Positions 25,040 through 38,140 of a DNA stretch of 64,000 nt are shown in pieces (within the stretch, counting starts at the first letter, position 1; every line of letters starts with the position of its first letter). The notes below the pieces were generated by a model. It saw only the letters and a list, made by a program, of their open reading frames with translations, made no database searches and had not been told where the DNA came from. Source of the DNA: Diphasiastrum complanatum (taxonomy: Eukaryota; Streptophyta; Lycopodiopsida; Lycopodiales; Lycopodiaceae); assembly GCA_029204225.1 (NCBI GenBank), contig CM055106.1, positions 44,367,003 through 44,431,002 on the forward strand, written 5' to 3'. Both the position numbers and the translations under genes were made by a program.

Positions 25040-25770
25040 TGAGAAGATTACTTGTGCGAGGGCTATGAGAAGGTTTCTTCACCGATTTTCAGTCAAAAAA
25101 CTTGATTTTTCAGAAATTACTGGGAAGTAACTCTCGCAGGATTTACAGGAGCTGTATCTGGTATGGATCTAGCTCTGAAAATCTCTGCAAAGGTTAACTC
25201 TCACAGGAAGTAAAAACTTCACTGTTTGTGAGGGTTCATGATCACTTTTTTGTTTTGATCTTCACTAATAATTTGCACTAACTCTCACACACTTCATCAT
25301 TGATGTAAAATGACATTCTGAAGCCAATGGAGTGGTCTGCGAGAGTTATTTTTGGAAGGATTTTCTGGATCTCCTAATTTTGTTGATTTTTCAGCACTTA
25401 AATCCAATTTTCTGCTCATTGGGATTAAACTAACTCTCGCAGCCCTCCTTGTTTCATTGATATGGAACTCCAAAATTCTCTGCGAGGGTCCTTGGCCTCT
25501 GGAACTGAAAATTTTACTGTCTGCGAGGGTTCTAATGGATTTTCCCGTCTTTTCCTCACTAGGAACCTTCGCACTGGCATTTATACTAGGAACTAACTCT
25601 CGCAAGCTTCTCTGTGCCCTGGTCTCATAGAGATGGAACTTCAGAGAGCTTTGGGAGAGTTCTTATAAAGTTCTGATTCTTTTAGATTTTTTACAAGAGA
25701 ATGTTAATTTTTTTTTTTTTGGATTTTTTTAGATTTTTCAAAATCTGCTTGGAACTAACGCTCGCAGGCT
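25040..25770 (-). repeat. Leader of the gypsy element with a recurring CTCTCGCAG motif in both orientations
   Basis: TAACTCTCGCAG-like words occur near 25131, 25197 (CTCTCACAGG), 25433, 25594 and 25757 (CGCTCGCAGG). Their reverse complements (TGCGAGGG/TGCGAGAG) occur near 25043, 25337, 25480 and 25521. Spacing is irregular at roughly 50-150 bases, and pairs could form hairpins. The stretch holds no frame of note. Confidence 0.6.
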
Positions 25771-26110
25771 TCTACGTAGTTCTGGGACAATACCTTGGAG
25801 CTGCTGCCAGTCATGTGAGGGTTGGTTTCCACTAGTTTTGGAGAAAATAAAATCTGATGAGAATTTTGTCTCTTTTCCCTCGAAAATGCCGATTTGTGTG
25901 TTTTTTTTTTTTTTTGGATTTTTCAAGGTTTTTAGCTAGATGTCAAGCCCTTAGAGGCTATTTAGGCCTCCTCTACCCTCTCACACCTCCTCCGCTAGCT
26001 GTGATCAGTCCAAGCACACGAAAATACAGAAAGCAAGCTAACTCTATCCAAAATCCACCTAAAACACTCTAAAAAGAACAAAAACAACTAAACTAGTTAG
26101 CGAAAACCTA

Positions 26111-26128
26111 TCCCCGACAACAACGCCA
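26111..26128 (-). other. Primer-binding site of the gypsy element
   Basis: The - strand reads TGGCGTTGTTGTCGGGGA, close to the TGGCGCCGTTGCCGGGGA site that many plant gypsy elements use (complement of a tRNA-Asp 3' end). It lies one base inside the 5' LTR. Confidence 0.75.
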
Positions 26129-26129
26129 T

Positions 26130-26756
26130 TGTAGGGATGTAGATTTTAGTCTGTGAGCAGCCCTTCCACCTGTCAAAGAGGGTTAGAACAATTAGATAGG
26201 AATCTAACTAAGCTAAGATGCTACTTTTAGTTGATCTCTACGTTTTTCCCTAACTCTACTCACCTTTAACACTACCCCCATTAACTCTACTCCACTAAAC
26301 TAGCATTCAACATGGTTTTGGGTGAAATGGGAAGAGAAGAAGAGAAGAGATAGAGAGGCAAAGAGAGAAAGATAGAGAGAGAGAGTGGAGAGGGAGGTTA
26401 GCTCAAATGCTCAAGGTGCATTCTAATGGAAAAACCATAACTACGAAAACAATAACAAGGAAATGGGAAGCAAATGGAAAACACAACAATAGCATTAGCA
26501 TGAGTGCTTAGCAAATGAGGATGCTTTGGCTCTCCAAAATAGTAGAGTCTCCTCCTTCTCATTAAGCATGGAAGTATGGTACAAGAGGTGCCTTTTTATC
26601 AATGGGGAAGGCCCTTGCCCCAAAATCCTATTGGCTACTTCTAAAAATATGTGCACTAATCTTAGCCATTTATCTTGGACCCAATGCCACAACCCTCGCA
26701 ACTATTTCTACTCTCCCATTTTATTTATTTACAACGTGTTGGGAATACCCCCAACA
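26130..26756 (-). repeat. 5' LTR of the decayed gypsy element
   Basis: On the - strand it begins TGTTGGGGGTATTCCCAACA and ends CTACATCCCTACA, giving TG...CA ends over about 627 bp. It contains a purine-rich block (GAGA words near 26330-26395). The outer boundary (26756) is inferred from the TG start. Confidence 0.65.
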
Positions 26757-26823
26757 ATTTTTATTTTATTTTTGAAAGCTTAAGGTCCTTTTGTATTTTA
26801 ATATGTCCTTTATGGAGACATGC

Positions 26824-27267
26824 TTAAGACAGGACATCTTCTAATCTAGAAATAGCCTCATTGGAAGATGATTCTGGCTTTGTGTTCCAAGCATATAATA
26901 TGTGACAATACACAAGCTTTTCGATTATTCTAATCTTAGCATGGAGAGTGCAAATATGTACGTTTTGTAGAGGAATTGGCAGAACATGTTGCCAATTTGG
27001 ATCCTCTTTGTCTCTTGTTATTCTTGTATTCTTGGTCATGTCATTTGATGATTTCATACAATATAAACATGGATTTTTGGAAGTTGCTCCATGGAAAACA
27101 TTGAACATACATTTTAAAGTTTTCAAATCACCAGCCAAATGCTCTACCTTGAAGTCTCCTATTTCAGGTACATTGAAAAGTTCTCCATCCATATGCTCTT
27201 TGATAATTCTGAGACATGTTGTTTTGCTAAACACCCATGACAGAATGTCATGATCTTCTTTTAAAAC
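26824..27267 (-). pseudogene. Exon-like open segment, unknown family
   Basis: Open from an acceptor-like TTTTTAG at 27268 (translation begins VLKEDHDILSWVFSKTTCLR) to a stop at 26824, 147 codons. The protein contains VEHLAGDLKTLKCMFNV, a CLYCMKSS zinc-type pair, PLQNVHICTLHAKIRIIEKL and YAWNTKP. Cys-X2-Cys and H-rich spacing suggest a metal-binding fold. I vaguely associate this pattern with repeat-associated proteins of early land plants and invertebrates, but cannot name the family. No further exon can be fixed upstream, where (CT)n follows at 27461. It may be one exon of a gene or a fragment carried by a transposon. Confidence 0.35.
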
Positions 27268-27457
27268 CTAAAAAATGGATAGACAAAAAATTAGTCAATG
27301 GATAACAATATCAAATCCAAGTAACATGCTTTATTTTTTAGTTTTTAAATTTCATACCTCAAAGGCTGCCAAGCACCAGATGTCATTGTTGGACTGAACA
27401 CTGAAGTTGAAATCTCTTTGATCGTTTTTCTTTTAAAGAGCTCCATTCATGAGTGTT

Positions 27458-30205
<2,748 letters not shown>

Positions 30206-30870
30206 TCATTGGAGTCCTTTCACATGTGTGTACTTTGTGTACAAGAAAAGCTTTTGTTGAGCATCTACCATATGAAATCTTTCTAGAATAGATTTAGCAT
30301 ACTTCTCTTGACAAATGAAAGTAGATTGAGAAGATCTAATAACTTCTAATCCCAAAATGTAATGCAAATTACCAAGATCATGCACCTCAAACTCCTCCTT
30401 GAGAGCATTCTTGATATCCTCCACATCTTGATTGTCTCCACCACTCAAGATGATATCATCCACATAGATTAGCAAAATGGTAACATCATTTCCAGCAAAC
30501 CTATAATAAAGTGAATGATCATACTCACTCATAACAAAGCCTTGAGAGAGTTAAAAAGTGTTAAGCTTAGCATACCAACTCCTTGGTGCTTGCTTAAGGC
30601 CATACAAACTCTTTTGTAGAAGACACACATGATTTGGCTTTGTTAATGAAATGTAGCTCTCGGGTTGCTCCATGTACACTTCCTCCTCAAGATCACCATT
30701 CAAGAATGCATTTGAAATGTTCATTTGCCATAGATCCCATCCATAAAGTGTAGCAAGTGAAATGATGACTCGAATGCTTACCATCTTTGCCACAGGTGCA
30801 AAGGTTTCATCATAGTCAATCCCTTGTTGTTGAGCATTTTTTAAGTTGATCGGTTGCCACTTATAAAGTG
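30206..30870 (-). mobile_element. Ty1-copia RT fossil fragment (same family as 35763-37411)
   Basis: The - strand shows DYDETFAPVAKMVSIRVIIS, WQMNISNAFLNGDLEEEVYM, SLYGLKQAPRSWYAKLN and LIYVDDIILSGGDNQDVED, the copia RT core, ending near ILERFHMVDA. Its downstream half is nearly the same as 35765-35970 in the opposite orientation. Broken, with about one or two breaks, and lacking LTRs that I can place. Confidence 0.85.
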
Positions 30871-31845
30871 TAAATGTGTAAGATTCTCTTTATGGTCACA
30901 CACCAGATTAGCATCAGTCTGTTCACATAGGTAGCTGCAACAAAGAGGCATTTCGTTGAGCCTTATGAAAAACATTCTCAGAATAATCTATGCTCAATTG
31001 AGAATGTCACCCAATGTCACAAATTGGAAGATATATTGTCAATCTTTCTTATTGAAACAGACCATATGTGCAAATAATTGCAAGTCTCTTTTGTTTTTTA
31101 AACCAGTTCTCTTGACAAGATGTATTCAAGCACGCAAGCTACTCCAATAATGCAGATTTTAGGTCAATATTTTAAACTATTCTAGCACGTTTCCATAGAA
31201 ACCTTTGTTCAATGTTATTGTAGGTTAGCTCCTTCCACTAAAAAAATTTCAAGGAGAAGCAAAATAATCTTAGGAGAAGTAAAAAAGCAAAAACTAAAAA
31301 TAAAATAAAGATTCCGTTATGGAAAACCCTATCCCGAAAATCCAAAACGCATTTTGGATCATGTTCTTGAATGCATAACGTAATTATGGCATGGAGATTA
31401 TCATTCTCCTGGAAACTTATTGGCCTACTATCTATTCCAAATACATAAATATCAGCAAGTAAAGGGGCAGCACAAGTGAAATGAAAGTGTCAAGCACGTA
31501 TGTCAAAGTGATACAATCCTCAAAAACAACAATTTAAAATAAGCTGCTTTATAATATTACAGATAAGTAACAGCTTTGAGTACAAGGATACTGCTTCCAA
31601 TTGGCCCAAAACCAATCTTCACGATTTACATTCCATACAATTTGGACAATTATTTTGGAAAATGCAGCTCATCACATAACTGAGATGCCATTTTTGTCCT
31701 TCTTGTCGAATCCATCTGAAAGCTTCATACTCAATAATGGTGTGATGATGGTCATTTAGAATTACCAGTTGATGGAATTTGCTGATAGCTTACAAAATTT
31801 ACTGCAGATGCAGTATTTGCTTTCATAACATAAACAGTAGAAAAG
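30871..31845. other. 3' flank of the ISCA gene
   Basis: AT-rich, no frames of note. The part nearest the gene (about 31560-31845) is likely its 3' UTR on the - strand. I cannot fix a poly(A) site. Confidence 0.45.
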
Positions 31846-32798
31846 TCAAGTTGTAAATGACTCCCCACAACCACACTGGCCTTTTGAATTTGGGTTGATA
31901 AACATGAACTCTGACCTGCAATCAGCAAATACCCGTATAAAAGATCATCATGAAATGGCCATCTCAGAATGATTCAATTTGACAACTTGAAAACATGCAA
32001 TATTAAAAAACACTCATTTGATCTCACGATACATGAAATCTGCTTCAGATATCAATCAGAACTTAAAAAATACATAGCAAATTGCAGCAGATGTTCAGTA
32101 TCAGATAGAACTACAAACAACATTCGCTCTTAATCCCAGAAATCATTTGTTCACAGTAAGAATTCGATCAATTTTTTTTGCAATTACATGGTCCGTTCCA
32201 TCTGCCCTAAAATTATGACAATGATTTAAAGCCACAAAACACACTTACTTGAGGCGATCTTCCACATAGTCCATCTTTGTCCCAATCACACTCATCAGAG
32301 CTCGTGGATCTATAAGAACCTTCACGCCTTTATCCTCCACAAGCTCATCAAATTTCCCTTTGTCGTCTGCCATAGCAACATGTCGCTGTTAAAAGATACA
32401 TAACCTTTGCTGTCTGTATTATTCCCTTGTGGAAGTCTGTCATAGACCGTTTGCCAAGAACCATGAGAATATCTAAAAGCCTTTTCCACCTGAGCCTAAC
32501 TAATCTCTTGTCCACAACTAGTGAAAAACTAGCCTTTTGTATGACCAAAAACAAAATCCGTACCTGCATAATTGAGCGTGTAAGATAGACCATTGCATCC
32601 CCGTACTTTAACCCCTAACCTAAGATAGGGTTTTTTCCTTATATCGAGTAATTGTCGGATTCGATTGGCAGCCGTATCGGTCAAAGTAAGCGCCTGTTTT
32701 CGCCCGGCTGAGGCCTGCCTCAACCCTGCCCTCGCCAGTGCAGCAGCACACATCCTTATAACTGAATCCCTCACACCTTTGTTTGGACTTGAATTCAC
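31846..32798 (-). CDS. ISCA1: IscA/HesB-type iron-sulfur cluster assembly protein, probably mitochondrial
   Basis: Three exons on the - strand: 32798-32564 (ATG at 32798), 32366-32249 and 31915-31846 (TGA). Introns of 197 and 333 nt are GT-AG (GTACGG, GTAAGTG donors; ATGGCAG, ATTGCAG acceptors), and phases agree, giving 140 residues. The product has the full A-type carrier domain from about residue 36 ([16 protein letters not shown]), with [39 protein letters not shown] and the end [11 protein letters not shown]. The three cluster-binding cysteines are Cys68, Cys132 and Cys134. A-type carriers take Fe-S clusters from the scaffold and pass them to apoproteins. The first 30 or so residues are Arg/Ala-rich with almost no acids, fitting a mitochondrial presequence. 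A second Met (residue 16) is an alternative start. The gene looks intact. Plants have several paralogues, so the symbol is the family name. Confidence 0.93.
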
Positions 32799-33620
32799 CC
32801 TAAAATGTTCAACGATATTTCACTGCGCACAAACGCTTGTAACAGATACGATGTAGCTTGTTCTCAAGTGGAACAAAAGAAAGGGAAAGCAATCAAAATG
32901 GATTACCTGCTCCTGGAACAAAATAAAAGCATTACAGTGCAGGGTTTTACGTAGCCATTGAAGCTTCCAAGCCCGTATTTACAGAGCGGCAGCAATACAT
33001 TGACAAGACAAAAAGGATTTCATCAAAAGCATTATTCAGAATCGCCTAGATATTGCCTCTGTCTGCATGTGAAATGGGCAAAAAAGGATCGAAAACCATG
33101 AAAACTGAGACCGAAGCTAGAGTTTCTGCATCTCCAGAAGCAAGGAAATGGAAAAAACTGAAGGAGCAAAATCGGAAAAATGAATCCAATAAGAGGAAGG
33201 CAATCGTCACTAGAAAATATAAGGCGAACTGCCGTTGGATTTCATCAAAACCGTTCATATTTTGCCACGCTTCTTGAACATCGACCGTTGGAAAGAGACG
33301 ACGTTGCAAGTTGGCCCGTGGCAAAAATCCAAGTGGTCTCGAGTATAGTATTCCGTGCCAGAAAAGCACATCGCCATACGAGGTAAGCAGCTTCTAGCAA
33401 ACACTGGAAACCGCCTTTGGCTCTTCTCCTACTATGGCAGCTTATTGACACAAGCATTTAAAGCCGCTCGCTCACCGTTGGATCTGATCATAAGCGGTCA
33501 GATTTTGCCACGTTTTCAACGATCAACCATTGAAAAGAGTACAAGTGGCAGAATGCCAGCTGGCAGAGATCTAGCTGGTACGGGAAGCACAAGCTGTCTC
33601 TGTTGCTCAATGCGGGCCGT
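32799..33620. other. Upstream region of the ISCA gene with a duplicated CCGTTGGAT block
   Basis: Probable 5' UTR and promoter of ISCA (- strand). A block of about 60 bp at 33234-33293 (CCGTTGGATTTCATC, ATTTTGCCACG, GACCGTTGGAAAG) recurs in diverged form at 33476-33535 (CCGTTGGATCTGATC, ATTTTGCCACG, AACCATTGAAAAG). A + strand frame from 33074 encodes a Lys/Arg/Glu-rich start (MGKKGSKTMKTETEARVS) in head-to-head position; with no donor or domain it remains only a possible first exon. Confidence 0.45.
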
Positions 33621-34422
33621 ATGAGATAGTTGTTACAAGTCCCATAGATCTCCAATTGCTTTGAAGATTGATGCACACCCCATACAAGTGACAACGCCTA
33701 GAGTCTCCAAGTTAAGTCGGCTTCAGTCAAAGTTCCAAGTCACAACAGACAGACAGAGCTTTACCCGCCATTTCAATCTTGTAACAAACTTTAATCATTC
33801 TTGGTAGTGTTCTGCTTGACTACAAGCTCACAAATCAATTCCCATTTCCACTACTTAGCCCAACATGCATTCAGGCTACTTAAGGTTTCTTCTTGTGAAG
33901 AGGTGCATCAATCAATGCAAGTAAATAAAATAGATGATCATTCATATAAATCCCGATAACTGTTATGTGTAATAGACAACTTATTCGTGTAATCAATAGC
34001 TTATCCGCGTTTCTTCACTAGCACACATATAAGAGAATATACCATAAACCCAATTACTTCTCTGTTAAACGTTGATATTAGACCCTCATATTTGATCAAC
34101 ACTCAACAAAATCTCCTAGAAGATAGATCATTTATTTCAATGCATAAAATATCTCTAAGCATTTTTCTTTGCTAGACTCTAAAAGTAGATGGATTATGAG
34201 TGAAGAGTTTTGGAGGAATCAAAACAGCAATCTAATCAGTCTATAAGCCGATTTCTCATATTACAAATGTTTAAATCCTATTGCAACTTATTCTCACCAA
34301 AGTGACATCAATATTCTATTCAATTATTCATATATGAGACCATATAACACATTGCTTAGAAATAAAAAAAGTAGAAACATCATTTTAATAAAAGCATTTT
34401 TGAATAGTTCATGAGAGAGATT
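33621..34422. other. Intergenic, nothing recognised
   Basis: AT-rich DNA without frames or repeats I can name. Confidence 0.5.
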
Positions 34423-34433
34423 ATACTAGTGTG

Positions 34434-34465
<32 letters not shown>

Positions 34466-34480
34466 TATATACACTAGTAT
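34423..34480. repeat. (TA)n/(CA)n microsatellite inside a 58-bp inverted repeat
   Basis: ATACTAGTGT (34423-34432) and ACACTAGTAT (34471-34480) are exact inverted repeats. The interior is alternating TA then CA then TA, which can also pair in part. The right arm overlaps the CTAG terminus of the Helitron-like piece. Confidence 0.85.
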
Positions 34481-34690
34481 GTAAGCCTGTCGTTGACGGG
34501 CGACCAATGGTCGAGATGTGCGGATGATGCTCATGGCGGCCTATGGTTTGGGTTACGACTGATGGTTTAGATGGTGACCGATGGTTTGGGTTGCAGGTCA
34601 ATGATTTGGGTCGAAAGTTGTCAATGACAATTTGCAGAAATCTTGGGTGACGACCAATGGTTTGGGTGGACGGCCAATGGTTGTACAAAT
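34474..34690 (-). mobile_element. Helitron-like 3' end with minisatellite
   Basis: Read on the - strand the segment ends GCCCGTCAACGACAGGC-TTACATA-CTAG. The first part is a 7-bp stem (one mismatch) with a 3-base loop, followed by seven bases and a terminal CTAG, which is the classic Helitron 3' end. The body, to the right, is a degenerate repeat of CCAAACCATCGGTCGTCAC-type words, the same minisatellite seen at 54400-54760 in the opposite orientation. Insertion next to TA dinucleotides fits Helitron target choice. No 5' TC end or Rep/helicase is seen, so this is a non-autonomous or truncated piece. Confidence 0.55.
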
Positions 34691-35762
34691 ATGGTGCGAA
34701 TTTAGGATTAGGGCTTTTCACATGCGTGGCGTGCACTAAGGATGCATGGGACATCCTAGCAACTCTCTACAACATTAGAGACATTACATCCAAGCTCCAT
34801 CTGAGGAAGAAATTCTTCAACCTCAGAATGTCTGAAGCAGATAGTGTTTCGAGTCACCTCAACACTTTCAAAAATCTTATGGAACAGATGACTGCAACTG
34901 GATCAGTCATAGAAGATTGTGATGCACACATGACTCTATTGTAGAGTCTCCTTGATGCCTATGAAATTTGGGTTATGGCTATTTCAACCCAACAACATCT
35001 CACTCTATCATGAGTAATTTCGCTGCTCCTACAAAAGGAGATCAGAAGATCAGCATCCTCCTCAGGCCCAGGATTGGATCCTCAAGCTCTGTATTCAAAA
35101 AATCAGAAGTTTAGATCCAAGAGATCTACAAAGTCAGGCTATACTGACAAGAAGAGCAACATGCAGTCTGGACCAAATTTCGGTCCAGGATCAAATTCAA
35201 GCTCTTCATCATTCCAACCTGTGCAAAAACTATTCTGCAGATATTGTAAGAGGACTGGCCACGAAATCAAGGACTGCCGAACTTTGAAGTACAACAACAA
35301 AAAGAAGAAACAGTTCCAACAACAAGCACATAGTGCTACAGCCAGTCACTCAAATCAGCAACAAGAAGAAGAAGATGAAGCAGCCTTCATGACCAAAGTT
35401 GGAGAACAATTGGATATCGACTCATGGTATCTAGATTCGGGAGCAATTCAACACATGACTCACCATCGCGACTGGTTCAAAGACTACAAGTCATTCACCC
35501 ACTCTCGAGTTGTGCAACTTGGAGACAGCTCATCACATTTAATCGAAGGTGAAGGAACAGTCAGAGTTGAATTCAAGAGAGGTGAGGTCAAGTTGCTGTC
35601 CAACGTTCTCCATGTTTCAAATCTGACCAAGAATTTGCTCTTAGTTAGCAGAATCACCGATTCAGGTCAGAGGGTTGAATGCGATACAAAAGGTTGCACA
35701 ATCCTTGACAAATCCCGAAAGGTTCTAGCCTACGGAAGAAGAAGCGGCTATCTTTACAAACA

Positions 35763-37411
35763 ATGTGGATGATATTATCTTGAGTGGTGGAGACAATCAA
35801 GATGCGGAGGATATCAAGAATGCTCTCAAGAAGGAGTTTGAGGTGCATAATCTTGGTATTTTGCATTACATTTTGGGAATAGAAGTTATTAGATCTTCTC
35901 AATCTACTTTTATTTGTCAAGAGAAGTATGCTAATTCTATTCTAGAAAGATTTCATATGGTAGATGCAAAAGCTATTGATACACCTATGAAGTCTCATGT
36001 AAAGCTAACTATAAGAGGTAATGAAAGATCCTTCGTGGACATTACTCTCTATAGGAAGCTAGTTGGTTCACTCATCTATCTAGCCATTACTAGACCTGAT
36101 CTAAGCTATTGTGTTGGAAGATTGAGTCAATTCATGCAAGATCCTAGTGAGGAGCATTGGAAGCTAGGAAAGCGAGGACGCAAAGGAAACAGATTCTGAG
36201 TAGAGTAGAGTAGAGTAGAGTGAGATTTTGGCATATATTGTATGAGGGATCATCAACCTAATCTTTTTGGATTTTCAGATTCGGACTATGCTGGAGATGT
36301 AATGGATAGGAAATCCATTAATGCTTATTGTATTTTCATAGGTGATGGAGCTATATCATGGATGTCGAAGAAACAAGCCACTATCTCATTGTCATCTAGT
36401 GAGGCCGAGTACAAAGCTCTTACACATTGCACAAAGGAGATGGTATGGATCAAGAGGATGATCAAGGATCTTCACTTGTTGGATTTTTCAGAGAGCCCAA
36501 TCATCTTTTGTGACAATCAATCAGCCCAAAGAATGGCATCCAATCCTATCTTTCATGCAAGGAGCAAGCATATTGAGATACAATATCATTTTGTGAGGGA
36601 GCAAGTCATTGCAAAGGAGGTGGAGCTTCAACATGTGTCTTCAAGGGAATGTGTAGCTGATATCTTCACCAAAGCATTGGGAAAAGACTTGTTCATGAAG
36701 CTTAGGACTTCACTTGGAGTGTTATCAAAGTCTATGCTAAAATTAGTTGAAGAGGGAGTGTGAAAGATTCAACTAGTTTCATCACATTTTGCTATATTTC
36801 CATATTTGGCATATTGAGGCCAAAACTTGTTTTGGACTTAGAGGTTGACTTTTCAAAGTTCATTAGTTTAAATTTCATTTGAATAAACACTTTTTGAAAG
36901 TGTGGGAAAGTTAGAATGCGAGTTAGAGTAGATTCAAATTTGAATAGTTGAGTACATTAGATCTAGACCCAAAATTAGTAGGGTTAGCATTTTGGAGGGA
37001 AAGCCAAGTGGCCAAATAGGGTTTAGACCTGTTATAAAAGGATGTAACTCGTGGAGAGAGTGATCTTCTCTATTTTCTATCTCATTTCATGCTTATACAT
37101 GGTTCTCTTGGGTTCTACTATCCATTGATGCACTATCTTGGTGATTGCTTGCAATTCTATGTGTAGAATGATCTATATTTGTTATTTTTGGATCCACACG
37201 TGTGAAATACAGTAGTTTGTTGGTTTTGTACAGACAACAGTAGTACATAATCATTTCATTCAAGTTTGATCAAGTTCTATTGGTGTCTGCATCTCAATTT
37301 GTGTGTAGATGCTGATTTTTCTACATTGGTGAGATTGGTAGTGTATTTCTCTTTCTAACCAAAGATCATTCAAGTAGATTGGATCTTAAGGATCTGAAAT
37401 CTTTCACAACA
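35763..37411 (+). mobile_element. Copia fragment (family A): RT end, RNase H and 3' LTR
   Basis: Begins in the RT active site (DDIILSGGDNQDAED), continues through IRGNERSF and ITRPDLSYCVGRLSQFM to an RNase H (FSDSDYAGDVMDRKSINAY, SLSSSEAEYKAL, FCDNQSAQRMASNPIFHARS), a polypurine tract GAAGAGGGAG and a 3' LTR. It sits within the family B element. It is the same family as the reversed fragment at 30206-30870. Broken, with a few breaks. Confidence 0.82.
36759..37411 (+). repeat. 3' LTR of copia family A
   Basis: Starts TGTGAAAGATT after the polypurine tract and closes with AATCTTTCACA (37398-37408), an exact 11-bp inverted terminal repeat, possibly plus ACA to 37411. A G-box ACACGTGT lies near 37197. 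The length is about 650 bp. Confidence 0.75.
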
Positions 37412-38140
37412 GTCTCCTCAAACTGAGGTATAAAAGAAGGTAATGAAGCGCTACCCATTTCAATCCATCATCGGCTCACTGATGTACACAATGATTTGCA
37501 CGCAACAAGACCTTGCATATTTGATCAATACAGTCAGCTAGTTCCTGTCAAATCCAGGCATAATTCATTGGAAAGTGCTAACAAAGGTCATGAAGTACAT
37601 CCAAGAAACGAAAAACTCTTAGCATCTGCTACGGAGGCAGCCAAACTGCCAACATCCTTGAAGCCTACACAGATATGGATTGGGCAGGAGATGTCGACAC
37701 CAGAAAATCAACTTGTATTTTTATACAACCAAGGCCCAATCTCATGGAACAGCCGAAAGCAGACCTTAGTTTCATGATCATCAATGGAATGTGAATACAT
37801 AGTTGCCACAAATGCAACCAAAGGGGCAATCTGGCTAAGGCAACTTCTCGTAGAATTGAACCTTGCACAACCGCTTCTTACAACAATCTATTGTGACAAT
37901 CAAAACACAATAGCCCTTTCTCTCAATCCGAGATTTCACTCTCGAAGCAAACATATAGAAATCAAGTATCATTACCTTAGAGAGAAAGTGCACAACAAGG
38001 AAGTAGAACTGGTTTTCTGCAGAACAAACTACATGGCAGCAGATTACTTTACAAAGGCTCTATCAAAGGAGCAACATCTTAGATTTAACGATATGTTAAA
38101 TCTGAAAATAAAAGTTTTTCAAGATCCTCATTAAGGGGAG

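Larger units (their letters stand above)
21878..26756 (-). mobile_element. Ty3-gypsy element, decayed fossil (5' LTR, leader, gag, RT seen)
   Basis: Reading the - strand: 5' LTR (26756 to 26130), primer site (26128-26111), a long leader (26110 to about 24800), gag core (about 24706-24458, PRSIRRELKPREQYATLQEA), two zinc knuckles (about 23905-23811, CYGCGEGHQIVEC and CRECGYGHYHKNC), an unrecognised charged region (23595-23035), and the start of a gypsy RT (about 22540-21878, WVSPIVIVPKKNVKMRICVN, YFSLPFTESVLERVAG, YNFLDGFSSYNHVKIA). No 3' LTR is found on the left side. It is broken in many places and old. Confidence 0.8.
34735..38140 (+). mobile_element. Ty1-copia fossil (family B) interrupted by a second copia fragment
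   Basis: Gag-like sequence from about 34735 (TKDAWDILATLYN, FNLRMSEADSVSSHL), zinc knuckle CRYCKRTGHEIKDC, and protease SWYLDSGAIQHMTHH occupy 34735-35762. A piece of another copia family (35763-37411) lies next. The family B end follows: the close of the RT near 37440-37600 and an RNase H (IYCDNQNTIALSLNPRFHSR, FCRTNYMAADYFTKALSKEQ) to 38134. A polypurine tract TTAAGGGGAG and a TGTTAGATTT LTR start follow at 38141. Broken in several places and clearly older than the insert. Its RNase H is closely similar to that at 59720-60300. Confidence 0.75.
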
